The notes: generated from the letters alone by a model not told the origin. Shown: positions 10,860-23,585, numbered from the stretch's first letter. The stretch: 64,000 nucleotides of DNA from Diploptera punctata (GCA_030220185.1 JASPKZ010002338.1:1-64000), one strand, 5' to 3'. Program-made: numbers and translations.

Positions 10860-11290
10860 CCACGAGTGATTTCCAAATTATCGATAAATTCACGACTCAC
10901 GAAGTGAGGAGTGAATTTATCTAGAGAATTTGGAAATCAAGAGTGGCATTTGTTAGGACTATTTAACGAATAAAATTAAGCTGTTTACTCACAAATCATT
11001 ATTTAACTATAGTTATTTTAAAATATTTATATATTTAATGTAAACGGCGATGTTTGAAAACAAATGAGAAACGATAGGTACGCTTCTACTGCTTCTTTTG
11101 TTTATCACTGCAACCAGATCATACTATTTATTGCCAAAGGAACGCAATATTGTAAGGAGGAGCTTTCTTTAATATGGTAATTATAACACTGATAAATATT
11201 TGGTGAAACACGACTCTGATTGGTTGTAAAACAGAAATCATTGAAACGTGATTGGTCATTGACTCCCATTTGGGGCATGAGTTAAATAGT
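10860..11290. repeat. AT-rich element, copy 1 of a tandem pair
   Basis: It starts with a foldback ('gagtgatttccaaatt' ... 'aatttggaaatcaagagtgg'). It contains GGCGATGTTTGAAAACAAAT and ends 'tcccatttggggcatgagtt'. The same order recurs at 11292-11947, and the last ~140 bp recur at 52248-52387. It is probably a non-autonomous transposon family. Confidence 0.65.
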
Positions 11291-11291
11291 C

Positions 11292-11947
11292 TAGATAATT
11301 TGGAAATCAAGAGTGGCATTTGTTAGGACTATTAATTTAACGAATAAAATTAAGTTGTTTACTTAAAAGTCATTATTTAAATATAGTTATTTTAAAATAT
11401 TTATATATTTAATTATAAACGGCGATGTTTGAAAACAAATTAGAAACGATGGGTATGCTTCATCTGTTTCATTTCTTCATCACTGCAAACAGATTATATT
11501 ATTTATTGCCAAATAGAATCGCAATACTGTAAGAATGCACCATAGTGGAGAAAAAAATGAAACACATCAAACTGTATATTAATTCATTTCTGATGTCGTA
11601 TGATGTAAATATGACAATTATATTTTTCTGTATTATTACCTGGGAAAAAATACATTTAAGAAAGTGCAAACAGTGGTTTCTTCTTTTGGTGGTATAATCA
11701 ATTGCTACAAATATTGACATGTATGCGCTATATATACAATCTGGTAGTCGTATTTCTTATAGGCTCAGTCACTGCAAAATAACGGTCAGACCTGTTCAGA
11801 ATATTAAAAAGGAGGAGCTTTGTTTAATATGGTAAATATAACACTGATAAATATTTCGTGAAACACGACTCTGATTGGTTGTAAAACAGAAATCATTGAA
11901 ACGTGATTGGTCATTGACTCCCATTTGGGGCATGAGTTAAATAGTCA
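11292..11947. repeat. AT-rich element, copy 2 with ~280-bp extra segment
   Basis: Repeats copy 1 nearly base for base at both ends (AGAGTGGCATTTGTTAGGAC start; CATTTGGGGCATGAGTTAAA end). It carries an additional segment at about 11515-11800 that copy 1 lacks. Confidence 0.65.
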
Positions 11948-11949
11948 AC

Positions 11950-12409
11950 TAAATTCTCTAGTGAGAGTGAATTCTAGCAAGTAGATGCTTGAATACTAAA
12001 GAAGGTGAAAATACTGAAGCAGCTGTAACGAATTTTTATTAAAATAGATATGAAAATCATATAGAACTTTAAGAGTTTTATTTTATTTAATAGACAAACA
12101 CTAGGTTTTTGCTATGTCAATGCAATGATATCAAAGCGCAATAGGAGATAATGTTAATAAAGTAGCAAAAAATCAGATGACTTTTTAAACATCTGCAAAC
12201 AATTTTGTTTAGATTTAAACATAGAAGAAACATAATACATGAAAATGTGCTGTGATTTAAAATATTTTGGATTATGACAAGATGTCAGTATAGAGTTGTT
12301 GGAGAAAGAGTGCAAATCGAGCCCTAGTTCTCGGTCTTAATAATTGTATCAGATAAAGTAACACGTTCCTCCAACTCCTCATGTCTGTTATTTTTTTAAA
12401 GATTGAGTT
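11950..12409. other. No gene recognised
   Basis: AT-rich, no coding signal. Confidence 0.5.
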
Positions 12410-12820
12410 TTTGGAAGCGCTTAGCTGGAATGTCCAGAAGAGATAAAATAAGAAACGGTGTAATTAGACAGATGAACAGACAGATGAATGGAGGAGACTA
12501 TATAAGAGTACATGGTCTTAATAGAAGCCAGATATAATAAGAACAGTTAAGTCTCGTAGACTGCAATGGGCAGGACATGTGGCACGAATAGGGAATGAAA
12601 GACTTGCATGGAAGCTTCTTGTAGGAAAACCAGAGGGAAAACGCCCAGTTGGTAGACAAACAATGATGTAGGAGAATAACATTAAGTATGATTTTAGGGA
12701 AGTAGATTGTACAGGGAATGATTGGAAAACATTAGCTCAGAATAGAGATGTATGGAAAGCTTATGTCCGCGCGGCCATGAACCTATGGATCCGATAGTGC
12801 CAGTGAGTTAGTTAGTTAGA
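12410..12820 (+). mobile_element. LINE-A 3' end, decayed
   Basis: Encodes in broken frames the LINE-A C-terminus (SRRLQWAGHVARIGNERLAW, KPEGKRPVG) and ends 'gatagtgccagtgagttagttag', the family's 3' terminus. Confidence 0.8.
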
Positions 12821-12923
12821 TAGTAATTTAAAAAAATTAATGTCTAAACTTAAATTCGGATTTCATAAGAAATCAAACAATTTGAATGGTATGATTATGT
12901 GAAAAGAATGTAGAAGACAGATT

Positions 12924-12956
12924 TCTTCTTCTTCTTCTTCTTCTTCTTCTTCTTCC
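12924..12956. repeat. (TTC)n microsatellite
   Basis: Pure CTT/TTC run, equal to the tail of the adjacent reverse-oriented LINE-C. Confidence 0.9.
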
Positions 12957-13290
12957 TCTACGCATGAAAGCTGGCAGCTTGTTGCGTGTTCATTCACTAC
13001 AGGTCCGGGGTATGGTGACGTCCTTCCATCGTAGTTGTGGTCTTCCTAAAGGCCTTTTCTGCTGAGGTGTCCAGTCACGTACTTTCTTCACTAATCTACT
13101 GTTCTCCATTCTATCTATGTGATTGTTCCAGTTTAGTCTTCTATCATTTATCCAGAGGTTTATAGGTTCAATTTCAAGTTCTTCTCTAAAAACAGAGCTG
13201 CGAATTTTCTCTCTCAGCGATTTTCCTACGATTTTCCCTAAAACTTTCGTTTCGGTTATTTCATTGATTTGTTTTGTTTTCCAAGAAGAA
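12950..13290 (-). mobile_element. LINE-C 3' end
   Basis: Near-identical reverse complement of 43720-44040, covering the HIDRMENSRLVKKVRDWTP region, the 'ggtccggggtatggtgacgt' 3' UTR (complement orientation) and the GAA-rich tail. Confidence 0.8.
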
Positions 13291-13465
13291 TATTAGAATA
13301 AGTGCCAGTTGGTACAAGAAGAATAGGACAGCAAAAAATGACGTGGATTGATGGTGTTTTGAGCAGCATAAAGGGAAAAGGATTGGACGATGGAGATTAG
13401 CATGACACAGATATGTGGAGAAGAATGAACACTAGATTAATTGGGCGCAAGAACAATTTATGAAA
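13291..13465 (+). mobile_element. LINE C-terminal fragment
   Basis: Broken frame reading RRIGQQKMTWIDGV ... LAWRRMNTRLIG-like residues, a typical end of another LINE open frame. It is short and decayed. Confidence 0.5.
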
Positions 13466-15100
13466 CCAAAATAAAAAAGAAACTAATAAAGTAATTAAGT
13501 TATGTAGGTAGCAAATAACACTATGAGGTTTATTTTAATATTGTTGAGTTGTTTCTTGACTCACCTCATACTTCTTAACTCCCAAGCAGACTCGAGTTTC
13601 TTCACTTCATTTGTGACATTCTCACAGCATTGAGAATAGTTATGTTTATCGGTTCTCTATTTATTCCTTGTTTACATTCAGCTATAATCGTATCTGTGAT
13701 AGGATTGAGCAAGAGTAAACTAAATACGCCGTATAAGGTGGTAGCAGACATACCAAGACGGTACAGAATGAAATGTTCAAACTTCATGCCAACAATATTT
13801 TTTTCTTTCGTCAATTTGCGTTGTTGTAGAGCAATTACTACCATTTATTAGATGGCTTTGATACACAATAATTCCTCCCGAGTTAATCCTGTGTTTTGCT
13901 GGGGAAAATTGTGAAAATAGCATACTAAGCAACCGACTTATCTTGTCCATCAATTTTTCTCCTCATGATTTTATCAGATCTTCACTTAAATGATGATAAC
14001 AATCACAACCATTAGATATGTCTTGATTTAAGACTTTATTATTGGACCATTATGTGATTTAAGGTTCTTTGATTGGGCCGTGTCTCTGGAACTTTAGCCC
14101 AGAATAAGGAGCTAAAAAGAGCTTGGAAACATTGAGTTAACAGAATAAACTGATATTGTACAATACTCAATAATCTTGCATGAAAATAATTATGTTTTTT
14201 AAATGTTGCAATTTATCACGTATGCATTAATTTGTTGCAAAACTTTTCTGATAACTGATATGATTTTCATAAAATTTAGAATAAAAGTTGAAATTAACAC
14301 CCAGCCCTTTTAGGTCAACTACTAAAAGCAACGTAAAGCACTCACGTTGAATCGCTTGCACTTGGCATCTGAGTAATAGAACCAGGTATATTCTGATGTC
14401 TGAAGTCTTCATGTTTCTGAAATTCACACAAATAAACAAGGCATTGTTAGTGATCACATGAACAATATCAACTCAAGCCAATATAGATTTTCTAACGTAT
14501 GCTTAATGTACTCCCAATGTTGTATCTGCGCCATCTCTAAGTGCCATGTTAAGAATTGTTTCAGCATCCCTACAATTGTAAAAAACGACATTTTATAAGT
14601 AACGCATTTTAAACATTATCAATAAAACATATAGCTTGCTCGGTTTTGACCTATCGAACCTAGCACTGAATAATTTAGGTACTTCTAAAACTGATGTTAT
14701 CGACGTTATCTCCTTTTCTGCCTTGTAACTTCTGCACTTGTTCCAGGAGTTCCCCGACTATGCCCTCCATTTCTATTGACCAATCTATACAAACACTATT
14801 GCATCTTAAGTGATAACAAGTACATAAGTGAAACCTAAGTCCACATAGTTTACCACATAACCGGATCACTTTTCGTGGAGTAGACAAATGTTCGCGTCGG
14901 TTGCCGCCTGTTCATGAACCTATAAAAAAACTTCCCAATTCATAGTTTTACGTCCACCACCAACCGGAAGATTTCTGCCAACGGGTTAACAATGAGAGCA
15001 ATGAAAGCGACACCTCGAAGTCAGCCCAGAAAGTCATACTTCGTCGTCCATTAGTTTGTCCATCTTCTAGACCCCGGAATCACTGTCGAGCTATTTTCGA
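13466..15100. other. Mostly unassigned; a few orphan exon-like stretches on the minus strand
   Basis: No complete gene. Minus-strand stretches with splice-like borders: about 13640-13563 (donor ATGAG|GTGAGT), about 14390-14334 (WFYYSDAKCKRFN then AAC|GTGAGT), and about 14571-14515 (acceptor acaattgtag then a 19-residue ankyrin-like run). They are too short to assemble into a gene; see the findings. Confidence 0.35.
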
Positions 15101-15107
15101 ACTAGAG

Positions 15108-16015
15108 TTGAATTTCCGTCATGAAGAACCTAGAGATCTCTCTCGAGGCCTTCGGGAATCGAATGCTCGGTTATGCAGACCAATTAATCAAGGAGTTAGA
15201 CAAGGATGTGGTATTTCACCAATGCTCTTCATAATATACATGAAATCAAATATTAAAGAATGGAGACTACAGCCAGATGGCAGTATACCACTTAATAGAT
15301 TATATAATTTAGACACCCTATTATTTGTAGATGACATTGTGTTTATAGCGAATTCAGAAGATTACCTACAACGTTCAGTCCACTCTTTTCACCAAATTGC
15401 AATAAACTACAACATGGAAATCTCAACAGAAAAATCTAAAGTCATGGCTTTCCTAGGAAAAGACCCAGTTCGCAGTAAAATTGTTATTAATAATAAAATA
15501 TTAGAACAAACCAACATATTTAACTGTCTCGGATACCAAGTTACATACGAAGAAGAAAAAGATTTTAGTCAAAAAATAATAAAATGTAACAGAGTAACAG
15601 GAATTATAAATAATATTTTCAAGCCAAACACAGTACAGCAACACACACGAACTAGAATTTACAAAACACTGACCAGACCCATATTATGTTACGGCAGTGA
15701 GGCCTGGACAATTCGCAGTGTAGATGAACAAAGACTAACTGCGGCAGAAATGAAATTTATGAGACGTACTGCGGGTTACTCAAGAACAGACCATAAAAGG
15801 AATTCTGAGATTCTCAAAGAATTACAAACAGAATCAGTCATGGAATATGTACAAAAATACAGAAACAACTGGAAATATCACGTACGAAGAATGAGCAGAA
15901 CAAGAATACCACGTCAGATCTTAAATTACCAGCCACCAGGCAAGAGATTTCTGGGCAGACCCTTCAAACGTTTAATTGAGACCGTAACAGACCACTAGGT
16001 CTATCACATGAAAGG
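15108..16015 (+). mobile_element. LINE-D reverse-transcriptase C-terminal half
   Basis: A 296-codon open frame: QGVRQGCGISPMLFIIYM (RT motif), then LLFVDDIVFIAN (the FADD box changed to FVDD), KYLGYQ-type motif (FNCLGYQVTYEEEKD), PILCYGSEAWTIRSVDE and the C-terminal FLGRPFKRLIETVTDH. It is 5'-truncated (no EN domain, no N-terminal RT), and a GAA-rich 3' tail follows at 16010-16026. Related to LINE-B (21890-22740) but distinct. One of the longest intact TE frames here, so fairly young. Confidence 0.85.
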
Positions 16016-16026
16016 AAGAAGAAGAA

Positions 16027-16915
16027 GATGCTGCCACAATAGTAAGAGTTGAAATGTAGATTGAAGAGTTAAGCCAACCAGGTGTAATGAATTAACACCT
16101 TTACTTATCCTACAGTAGCTGCCACCAGTTTATGTAGTGTAAGTGTGGGGTCCGAGCTAAGTTCCAGTTGTACTGTAAACAAACTTGCACCGATTGGGGG
16201 AACTGTGGTGCTGCTTTTACCCGTAATATGACTGAATTGTGTACGGAACTATCATCTATAGAAACATACGTAGTTCTTGGGCAACATCGTATTTACGGGA
16301 AGTAAAACTGAATACAAGACGAAATGGTACCAAAATTACAAACTTCCATTACTTATTTATTTATTTATGAGGAAGAAGTTAATTCAAGATAAAGAAAGAA
16401 ATAAAGAAAGAAACTGGTGTATCGAGTATAAATATTGATGCTCCGAAATAGAAATGTAGAATAAGGTATCACTTTTGTTTATCATCCAATGTAATTCTTG
16501 AGTCACAAAAATGACATAATGACTCCATTCTTTCGATGGAATCCTGCTTTAGGTTATGAGACTGATCTAACCTCGGGATAGCGAACACATAACTTATTAA
16601 TTAGCAAGAAATTTAGATTAACAAACGGAAGCGAACTGAAAAAAAAAAGTTAATTTTTATTTGTTATTACAGTATTTTTATTGTCTTAATTTGAATACAA
16701 CTCAGTGTTGATTTGTCAACAATTAAAATGTGTACATTCAGTTGATTCCAGTTAAATTTTAAAAAATTGAAAAATTTCCTTTGTTGAAGGGTGTGCTGTA
16801 TTTAAAATATGTTCAGTCTGGAGTTCTGAAAGACGGATTCATTACTTCCATGTGCATGGCAATCTAATGAGAGGTTAATTTAATATTAGTAAATAATTAT
16901 AACAATATATATGGT
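16027..16915. other. No gene recognised
   Basis: AT-rich non-coding DNA; no motif beyond short A/T runs. Confidence 0.5.
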
Positions 16916-17215
16916 ATATATATATATATATGTCCACCGCTGTGGTCTCGAGGTAGCGTGCTGCCTTGTCACGCAGCGGGCCCGGATTCGATCCCCGGTC
17001 GGGGCAGTTTTTCTGGGTGAGGTTTTTATCGGGGGTTTTCCTCACTTGTAAGACAAATGTCAGGAAAACTTTAAGGCCCAAACGGTCCCCGAAATCATAT
17101 GGCCATCATCATCATCCTTAGCATTATCATCCTTCACCGGTGTGGAAAACAACGGGAAGCTACCACACCTACAATTCCCTAGTAAAGCTGCAAGCATAGC
17201 ATGAAAATGCTATGA
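16915..17215 (+). mobile_element. SINE-2 (tRNA-derived)
   Basis: After a short TA run, the tRNA-like head runs from about 16931 (CCACCGCTGTGGTCTCGAGG) with the B box GGATTCGATCC. A conserved body 'ggtttttatcgggggttttc' and the 3' portion 'agcatgaaaatgctatgatt' follow. The same unit occurs reversed at 53125-53455 and partly at 23490-23580 and 63055-63290. Confidence 0.8.
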
Positions 17216-18385
17216 TTGCAGTGAAAGACCTTCCCTCATGCAGAATTACTAAGGATGGAGATATATATATTGAACATTGTAAAATTAATTAAGTGCGAGG
17301 ATTCTTCGTGTATACAAGTTACGAGTAATAAAGTAACACAAAAAGTTTAGAAAAGACGAAAAAAATGGAATTATAGACGGAATGGGAAAGAAAAGGACTC
17401 AAGCTCACAAAAATGGAAAAACGTGATAGATAATTGCTCTCACACTTAATTTCTGCCAACATAAGACTCGTTGATTTATTTCATAGAGTTATAATTTTTC
17501 CTACAAAGAAAAGATGCGCCCACCTAAAAATAATAATTAGTATTATTACGTATATTGAATTTGTCTTACCTTATTACGCTCGCGTAGCAGACTGGTAGAA
17601 TATAAGAGATTAAATTTATTGTTAAAGCTTCTCAATATCTATTTATAGAACTTTAATTGAACAACAATAACAATTTTAGTGCTTCGAAAAGTATTTTTTT
17701 TAATGTTGTAACTAATAATGATGACATTAAATTTCAATTAACCTAATGCTGTGACTTAATGCCACTAGTTTATAGAATAGTTTAAGGCTCCATTTACAGT
17801 TTCTGCATGGTGGCATTGTAAAGTGACCAGTGGCAGTTTCTCAATAAGTTCCACCGAGTTATAGATTCTGCTAATGTAATCAATTGTTAAATGGAATTCG
17901 TGTCATTTAAATATTTGAATACAACTCTAGAGCACTCTTCACTATCAGGCGTGCTTGACAAGGAGCATGCGATATATTAGCACAGAGATGACTGTCATAT
18001 CCCCTTTGCATCTTTACCTTGTAGTCACATGTTGTTATGAGACCTTGCATCGCCAGCACGCGTTCATTTGTATTGTTAGCCAATGAGGCAACTCAAGGAA
18101 TGGGATGAGCAGCATTTTCGTTATGTGAGATTGTATTGTAGCCTCAATGATCATATTGACAGGCGGCTTGCTTTTTCTCTACTAATATTTACAACTTCTA
18201 AAATAAATTAATAATTATCCTATAAGGTACAAGCAAATATAATATTTTTAATATCATCCTTAATAAATACAAAAACAAATAATATTTGTGGTATTGTTAA
18301 AAGTTCATATGAAGAGAAACCGACTGACCGATAATCGGGCGGCGACTTCTTTAATTAACGCGGTTAGCGAGGTAATTATACCAAC
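17216..18385. other. No gene recognised
   Basis: AT-rich. A good minus-strand donor (AATAAG|GTAAGA near 17572) has no coding exon attached. Confidence 0.45.
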
Positions 18386-18604
18386 TTACCTTCCGTTATT
18401 CGCTGTTAAACAGACTTCAGACGCAATAAACCTGTAGTCATTGACGGTCTTATCCTCACACCACACATGTACGAAGAGCCCGAGGGATGAGAAGTCACAA
18501 AAAGAATACTTGAAGACCATCTCCAAAAAAAATGGCAACAGCGCTGCCACAACGAAATACATGGTAGAACAACATACGAATTCCTGCCAAACGTGAAAAC
18601 TCAC

Positions 18605-19985
18605 ATGAAAATGTCATGGATAAGGCGGTCACACGATTACTCAATTGCTCTCAGGACATGGACATTTTAGAGGCAAACCTTGTTCTTGTTCCAAGAAGAC
18701 TGTACATGAAACTTGATATTTTCTCCGTAATTAGATTATTGTGAATTTCTGTTCTATTTACTTTTTTCACATTAACTGCCCTTGCTATGTTATCAATAGA
18801 GGAAAACTAATTAGTAAAAAGGAAATATATTTAACATTAAAATCACTGAGAAGCCCGATAGATAAACCAATGGCATTAATATTTGTATCATGCCAGTTTT
18901 TTAACTTCACAAACCGCCACTGATAGGGTAGTTTTACTTCATGCTCAATATATGCAATAAAATTTAAATATTATTATGCATGTTACAATTCATAGTACAA
19001 GGTACATTAGCATTTAAACTGTAAGCATAATTAATAATATTGTAAATGAAGCAAAGGTGAATTATTATTTTGACAAGAGACCATTTTTATATTTTATAAC
19101 AACATATTACAAAATGTATTTAAAATCATTGAGGCCTAGGTATACATTTATTAAAATATAAGATGTGAGCCAAAATAAAGAATCCTTTACTGTTCTTGTA
19201 AATCTTAAAACTCTTATATTAGGGCTTTCCCCTTCATCTTCTTCTTTTTATTTTCCTCCTCCTCCTTCTTCTTCTCCCTTCAAGAATTAAATGATACCAC
19301 CTGTTCCGGTCTCTATCGTGAACCACCTCTTACCAGGTTTTCTAAATCTCTTCCCAATCAGCCGGTAATTCAGTATGGTTTTTGGTAATCTATTTCCAGT
19401 CATTATTCAACATGATGTTTCAATTTTGTTTTATTTTCGGGGTCTTAAATTCATATTAGTACATTAGGCATTAGTATAATTTCTTAAATTCGTAATCAGT
19501 ATGTTTCAAACTCGTGACACAGGAATGAGAAAACAAAATCATAACAAAAATACAGTCTATTACAATATTTCCAGTTTCAAGTACAAGCAATTAATTCGAC
19601 GATGTTATGCATTAACCAGCTAAGCGCCAATTTTTAAATTGAGATTTGGATATAATTTGTTGCCGATAGTAGCATTGTTGCCGAAAGTTTTACCCATGCC
19701 GGACAGGTCAAAGGCCACACGCCAGACGAAAAAAGTACCTTGGTCGAAAGAGTGATGATCTTTAACTGTAAAAGTACAACTGTCAAAAAACGCGGATATG
19801 TGTTCCACTGGATTAAAAATGCCCGGAGGTAAAATAGTATCTCATCCGCTTCTCCAGGTGGGAACTATTTCAAAGAAGCTCGAACACACGGATATGTTTC
19901 TAGGCAATTATGTAACAGTGGGAGATTTTATATATTTAAGAGACAATTAGATAAATTATTTTACGATAAAGTTGCTTTACGGAAA
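18605..19985. other. No gene recognised
   Basis: AT-rich. A C/T-rich stretch with possible TE remnant (19225-19400) could not be assigned. Confidence 0.45.
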
Positions 19986-19989
19986 ATTA

Positions 19990-20415
19990 TATGCAAAGTC
20001 AAGAAACAGGAAGCTTTGGATTATACTATGGGATGCAGCAAAAACTGACATCGAAACATGTTTTTTTAGTCCGAAAGAGGATCCTCTCCGCTATCCGAGA
20101 CGTTAGGATTGTGTGCGATAGGATATCATACATAATTCTAAAGGATAAACGACATGACTCTGTAATCATAAGTGACATGGTCCCACAGAAGATAAGGATG
20201 ATAGTACCAAGGATCAGTTCTATGATATTTGATAATCTTTACTGATATCTTATTATGAAAATTGTCTTACGAGATTGTAATGCAAATGTGAGTCCCGAAA
20301 ATATATTCAGGACAATAATAAGCGAATTCAGTCTTCATGAAGAAAGTAACGACAATGGGGATGGATTAGTCACATTTGCCACATCAAAGAACGTTACTGT
20401 TAAGACACCAATATT
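19990..20415 (+). mobile_element. LINE endonuclease fragment
   Basis: Broken frames read RISYIILKDKRHDSVIIS and then LRDCNANVSPENIFRTIISE followed by SNDNGDGLVTFATSKNVTVK. This is the GDFNAKVG...ENGLRL.FA..N order of apurinic-type LINE endonucleases. No RT follows directly. Confidence 0.7.
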
Positions 20416-20644
20416 CCAGTAGAAGGGTGCTCAGAAATAGAGCCCATATTTTATGTTTTGTTCCAATATATGTAGTTATAAGAAAAGCTAAAATATCGAT
20501 GAATTACACTGAAAGGGCTCTTATTCCAAAGTTCTAAATTACACATTTCATATATTTTAAGCAACAATGACTATTTCACACCACAATAGTAGATAATAGT
20601 AAATAAAATTGCATATTTAAATATTTTTTCACAATACAATTTAC

Positions 20645-21058
20645 AAAGTATTTTATTATATGGGTCCGAAACCTGGACAGAAAGTAAAAAAAAACAAGCC
20701 AACAAGCTATTAGCAGTAGAAATGAATTTTTGGAGGCGATCATCAAGAATTTCAAGAAGGGATAAGGTCAGAAACAGCAAAATAAGGAAAATTATGTAAG
20801 TTTAAAAAATATATTAGAAAAAAGTTTGAAATGGCATGGATGCCTCATAAGAATAGAAGAAGATAGAATATCAAAGAAGATCCTTGATTGGAAAGCTAAT
20901 GGAAGAAATGGAAGGGGCAGATCAAGAGAACGTTGAATAGATGGAGTGAGGAGAAGTATGGATGCTAGAGATTTGAGGGAAGAGGATGTTCTAGACAGGA
21001 ACCTCTGGCGACAAATCACTTTGGGTTGGAGGAGAAACACTGTATTGTGTAATATTCC

Positions 21059-21060
<2 letters not shown>
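20645..21060 (+). mobile_element. LINE C-terminal fragment with (TAA)n tail
   Basis: Broken frame: LLYGSETWTESKKKQANKL ... FWRRSSRISRRDKVRN ... DARDLREEDVLDRNLWRQIT, typical LINE C-terminus, then a (TAA)n run as 3' tail. Confidence 0.7.

Positions 21061-21102
<42 letters not shown>
21059..21102. repeat. (TAA)n microsatellite
   Basis: About 14 TAA units at the 3' end of the LINE fragment. Confidence 0.95.
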
Positions 21103-21884
21103 TATTATTGCGGAATTTGTATTCGTTTCCGTGAATCCCATTCTTTTTCGTTACAAAACAAGAAAGCGAAAACATGTAAGTTCATTATTGTGGTTCTCAT
21201 ACATTGTCGTCAATCTCATACATTTCCGTTACATTCAAAACTAATTTTCACGAGTTCGATGTGGACAACAATGACTTGTTTTAAACGTTTTCCTTTCTTG
21301 TTCTCAAACGTTTCAGAATTTGTAACAGTCAGTTGCATTAAATTAACAATAAGACCGATTATGTCTTCGTTGTCATAAGCAGAAAACATGGATTTCTATT
21401 GACAGTGCTTTAACCACTGATGCTAAAATAGTCCTCTGAAAAAAGTTGTGATACGTGTATAGGTTGTACGATGAAATCTCAAATTGAAAAGCATTTACGA
21501 AGTAATATACTTATTAAGGAATAAATAACGAAGAAACAGGTACTACAGAGGCAGCTTACATCATCTAATAGTGAATTTTACAAAGAACTGTGCATGGTAT
21601 TGGTTGCAGGGAACATATCCTGGAACAAACTTCAGGTGCCTGAATTTAAGCTTTTTTTACAAAAAAACTTCAACCGCGACAATCTCAACGCGTCCACTCT
21701 CAGGAAGAATTACTTTGATTCTTGTTTTTGAATTGATTAAGAATTAGCATAGAGATTTGACTAGCCGACCTGTGAACTTCTGTTTTGTAGCAAAAAAAAA
21801 AACATTTTCTATTTTAGTTATAAATTCTTCATTGCATATTTATTTACATATTTCACTAATTTTAGATACATAAATAAGTATATA
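21103..21884. other. No gene recognised
   Basis: No coding signal or repeat identified. Confidence 0.5.
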
Positions 21885-22745
21885 TCTTCTTCTTCTTCCT
21901 TCCAAGTATTAGGCCAAGGCCTGTTACGATCCTATAGAAAATTTTCCCTCCAGCGTTTCATAGGACGGCCCAGTGATCTTCGTCCTCTTGGTATATAATT
22001 ATAAACAGCTTTGGGGATCCGATTTGAACTCATTCTTTCAAGATGGTGTTTCCAATTTAGTTGGTACTGTTTAATATATTCCAAAATTGGCGTAGTCTTC
22101 AATTCTTTTAAGATATCAGTGTTCCTTTTCCGATCCCATCTGGTGTAACCCGCTGTTCTGCGCATGAATCTCATTTCACAAGCTGTTATTCTGCTTTCAT
22201 GTTGTTTTTTTAGTGTCCATGCTTCACTACCATAGGTCAACACTGGTCTAGCCAAAGTGTTATATAAACGTAATCTGGTGTTTTTTTGTACAAGGGATGG
22301 TTTCATACGGGATGGTTGATACTGAATATATTCCTAAACTTTTATTATAACTAGTAACTTTTTCAGGGATATCCTTTTCATCCCAGATAGAGAGATAATA
22401 TCCAAGATATTTAAATTGATTAGATCTCTCTAAAATTTTATTCTGGAGACAGATTTTACTTTGTATGGGGTCCTTCCCATGAAATGCCATAATTTTAGTT
22501 TTGTTAATTGATATTTCCATATTAAATTTGGCACCTATTTTTTGTAAATTATAAATTGATCGTTGCAAATCATTTTCGGAAAGTGCCAGAAGAGCTAAAT
22601 CGTCTGCAAAAAGAATAGCATCGAGTTTGAGGTTCCTATTGATGGGTATATATCCTCGTTGTGTTTTCCTCCATTCATTTATTAATTTATTCGTGTATAT
22701 AATGAAAAGCACCGGTGAAAGTCCACATCCCTGTCTTACTCCAGT
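21885..22745 (-). mobile_element. LINE-B reverse-transcriptase C-terminal half
   Basis: Two overlapping minus-strand frames (22712-22260 and 22306-21932) encode LFADDLALLALSEND, KYLGYYLSIWDEKD, LTYGSEAWTLKKQHES and RGRRSLGRPMKRWRENFL. A frameshift near 22290 separates them. The 3' terminus 'ggccttggcctaatacttgg' plus GAA repeats recurs at 50300-50815 and in four composite repeats. Confidence 0.85.
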
Positions 22746-22849
22746 GTATTTTTTAATTTGATATTATGTAATATCCGGGCGCTATTTACCATCCATGAGG
22801 ATTTAGAAGACGTAGGTCTACAAGAGATAAGATTTTTCGAATAAGACAG

Positions 22850-23430
22850 ATTTTAAAAAAATGGGATTGTAGTACATAAACTACATGTAGACTTCAAAAA
22901 GGCAAACGATTCAATTAAGAGGGAGAAGTTATGTAGTACCCTCCTGGAGTTCGGAATTTCTAAAAGTTAGATTTATTCGAAGATGTCTAAATGGTACAAA
23001 GAGTATAGAGCGTGTAGGCATACCGTTTTTAGATATTTTTGAAATTCACAATACGTTAAAGCAGGAAGATGCACTATCACCTCTAATATTAAATTTTGTA
23101 CTAGTTCATGCTATCAAATCTTTAGAGAATAAAGTGGGCTTTCAACTCGATGGTATTAATATGCTGTTCATGGGTATTTTACAATCAAGTATTTGAGAAA
23201 ATGTTTGGCTCAAAGAAAAATGAACAGACATGCGAATGGAGAAGAATGCATAACAGTAAGCTACATGATCTTTATGAGAAACAAGATTTAATAAGGAGAG
23301 AGTTCACTTTCGTAGACTGCAGTGGGCATGACATGTGACAGGAACGGGGAAAGGAAAATAAACATGGAAACTCATTGTAGTAAAATCAGAGGGAAAGCGC
23401 CTAGTAGATAAGCCATGAAGCTAATGAGTT
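22850..23430 (+). mobile_element. LINE-A, decayed
   Basis: Degraded frames match the RT and C-terminal sequence of LINE-A (LKQEDALSPLILNFVL-like, FGSKKNEQTCEWRRMHNSKL, LHDLYEKQDLIR). Several stops and deletions. Confidence 0.7.
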
Positions 23431-23489
23431 AGGTAGTTAGTGTGGGATTTTTTTTTTTTTGTAAATTTAATGTTTTAATTTTCCTGAAA

Positions 23490-23585
23490 GTCTACCTCTG
23501 TGGTCTCGGGGTAACATCGTTTGAACATACGCAATGGGCCCGGATTCGATCCCCAGTCAAGACAAGTTTCCTAAGTGATGTTTTT
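23490..23585 (+). mobile_element. SINE-2 fragment
   Basis: Contains 'tctgtggtctcggggtaac' and 'cccggattcgatccccag', the head of SINE-2; the remainder is lost. Confidence 0.65.

Noticed and set aside
13602..13844. Signal-peptide exon of locus 1 (hydrophobic TLYGVFSLLLLNPITDTIIA)
   Set aside because: No phase-1 donor follows in that frame; the nearby donor is phase 2 and in a different frame.
15108..15998. Host reverse-transcriptase-like gene
   Set aside because: 5'-truncated, FADD changed to FVDD, GAA-rich retroelement tail: a LINE copy.
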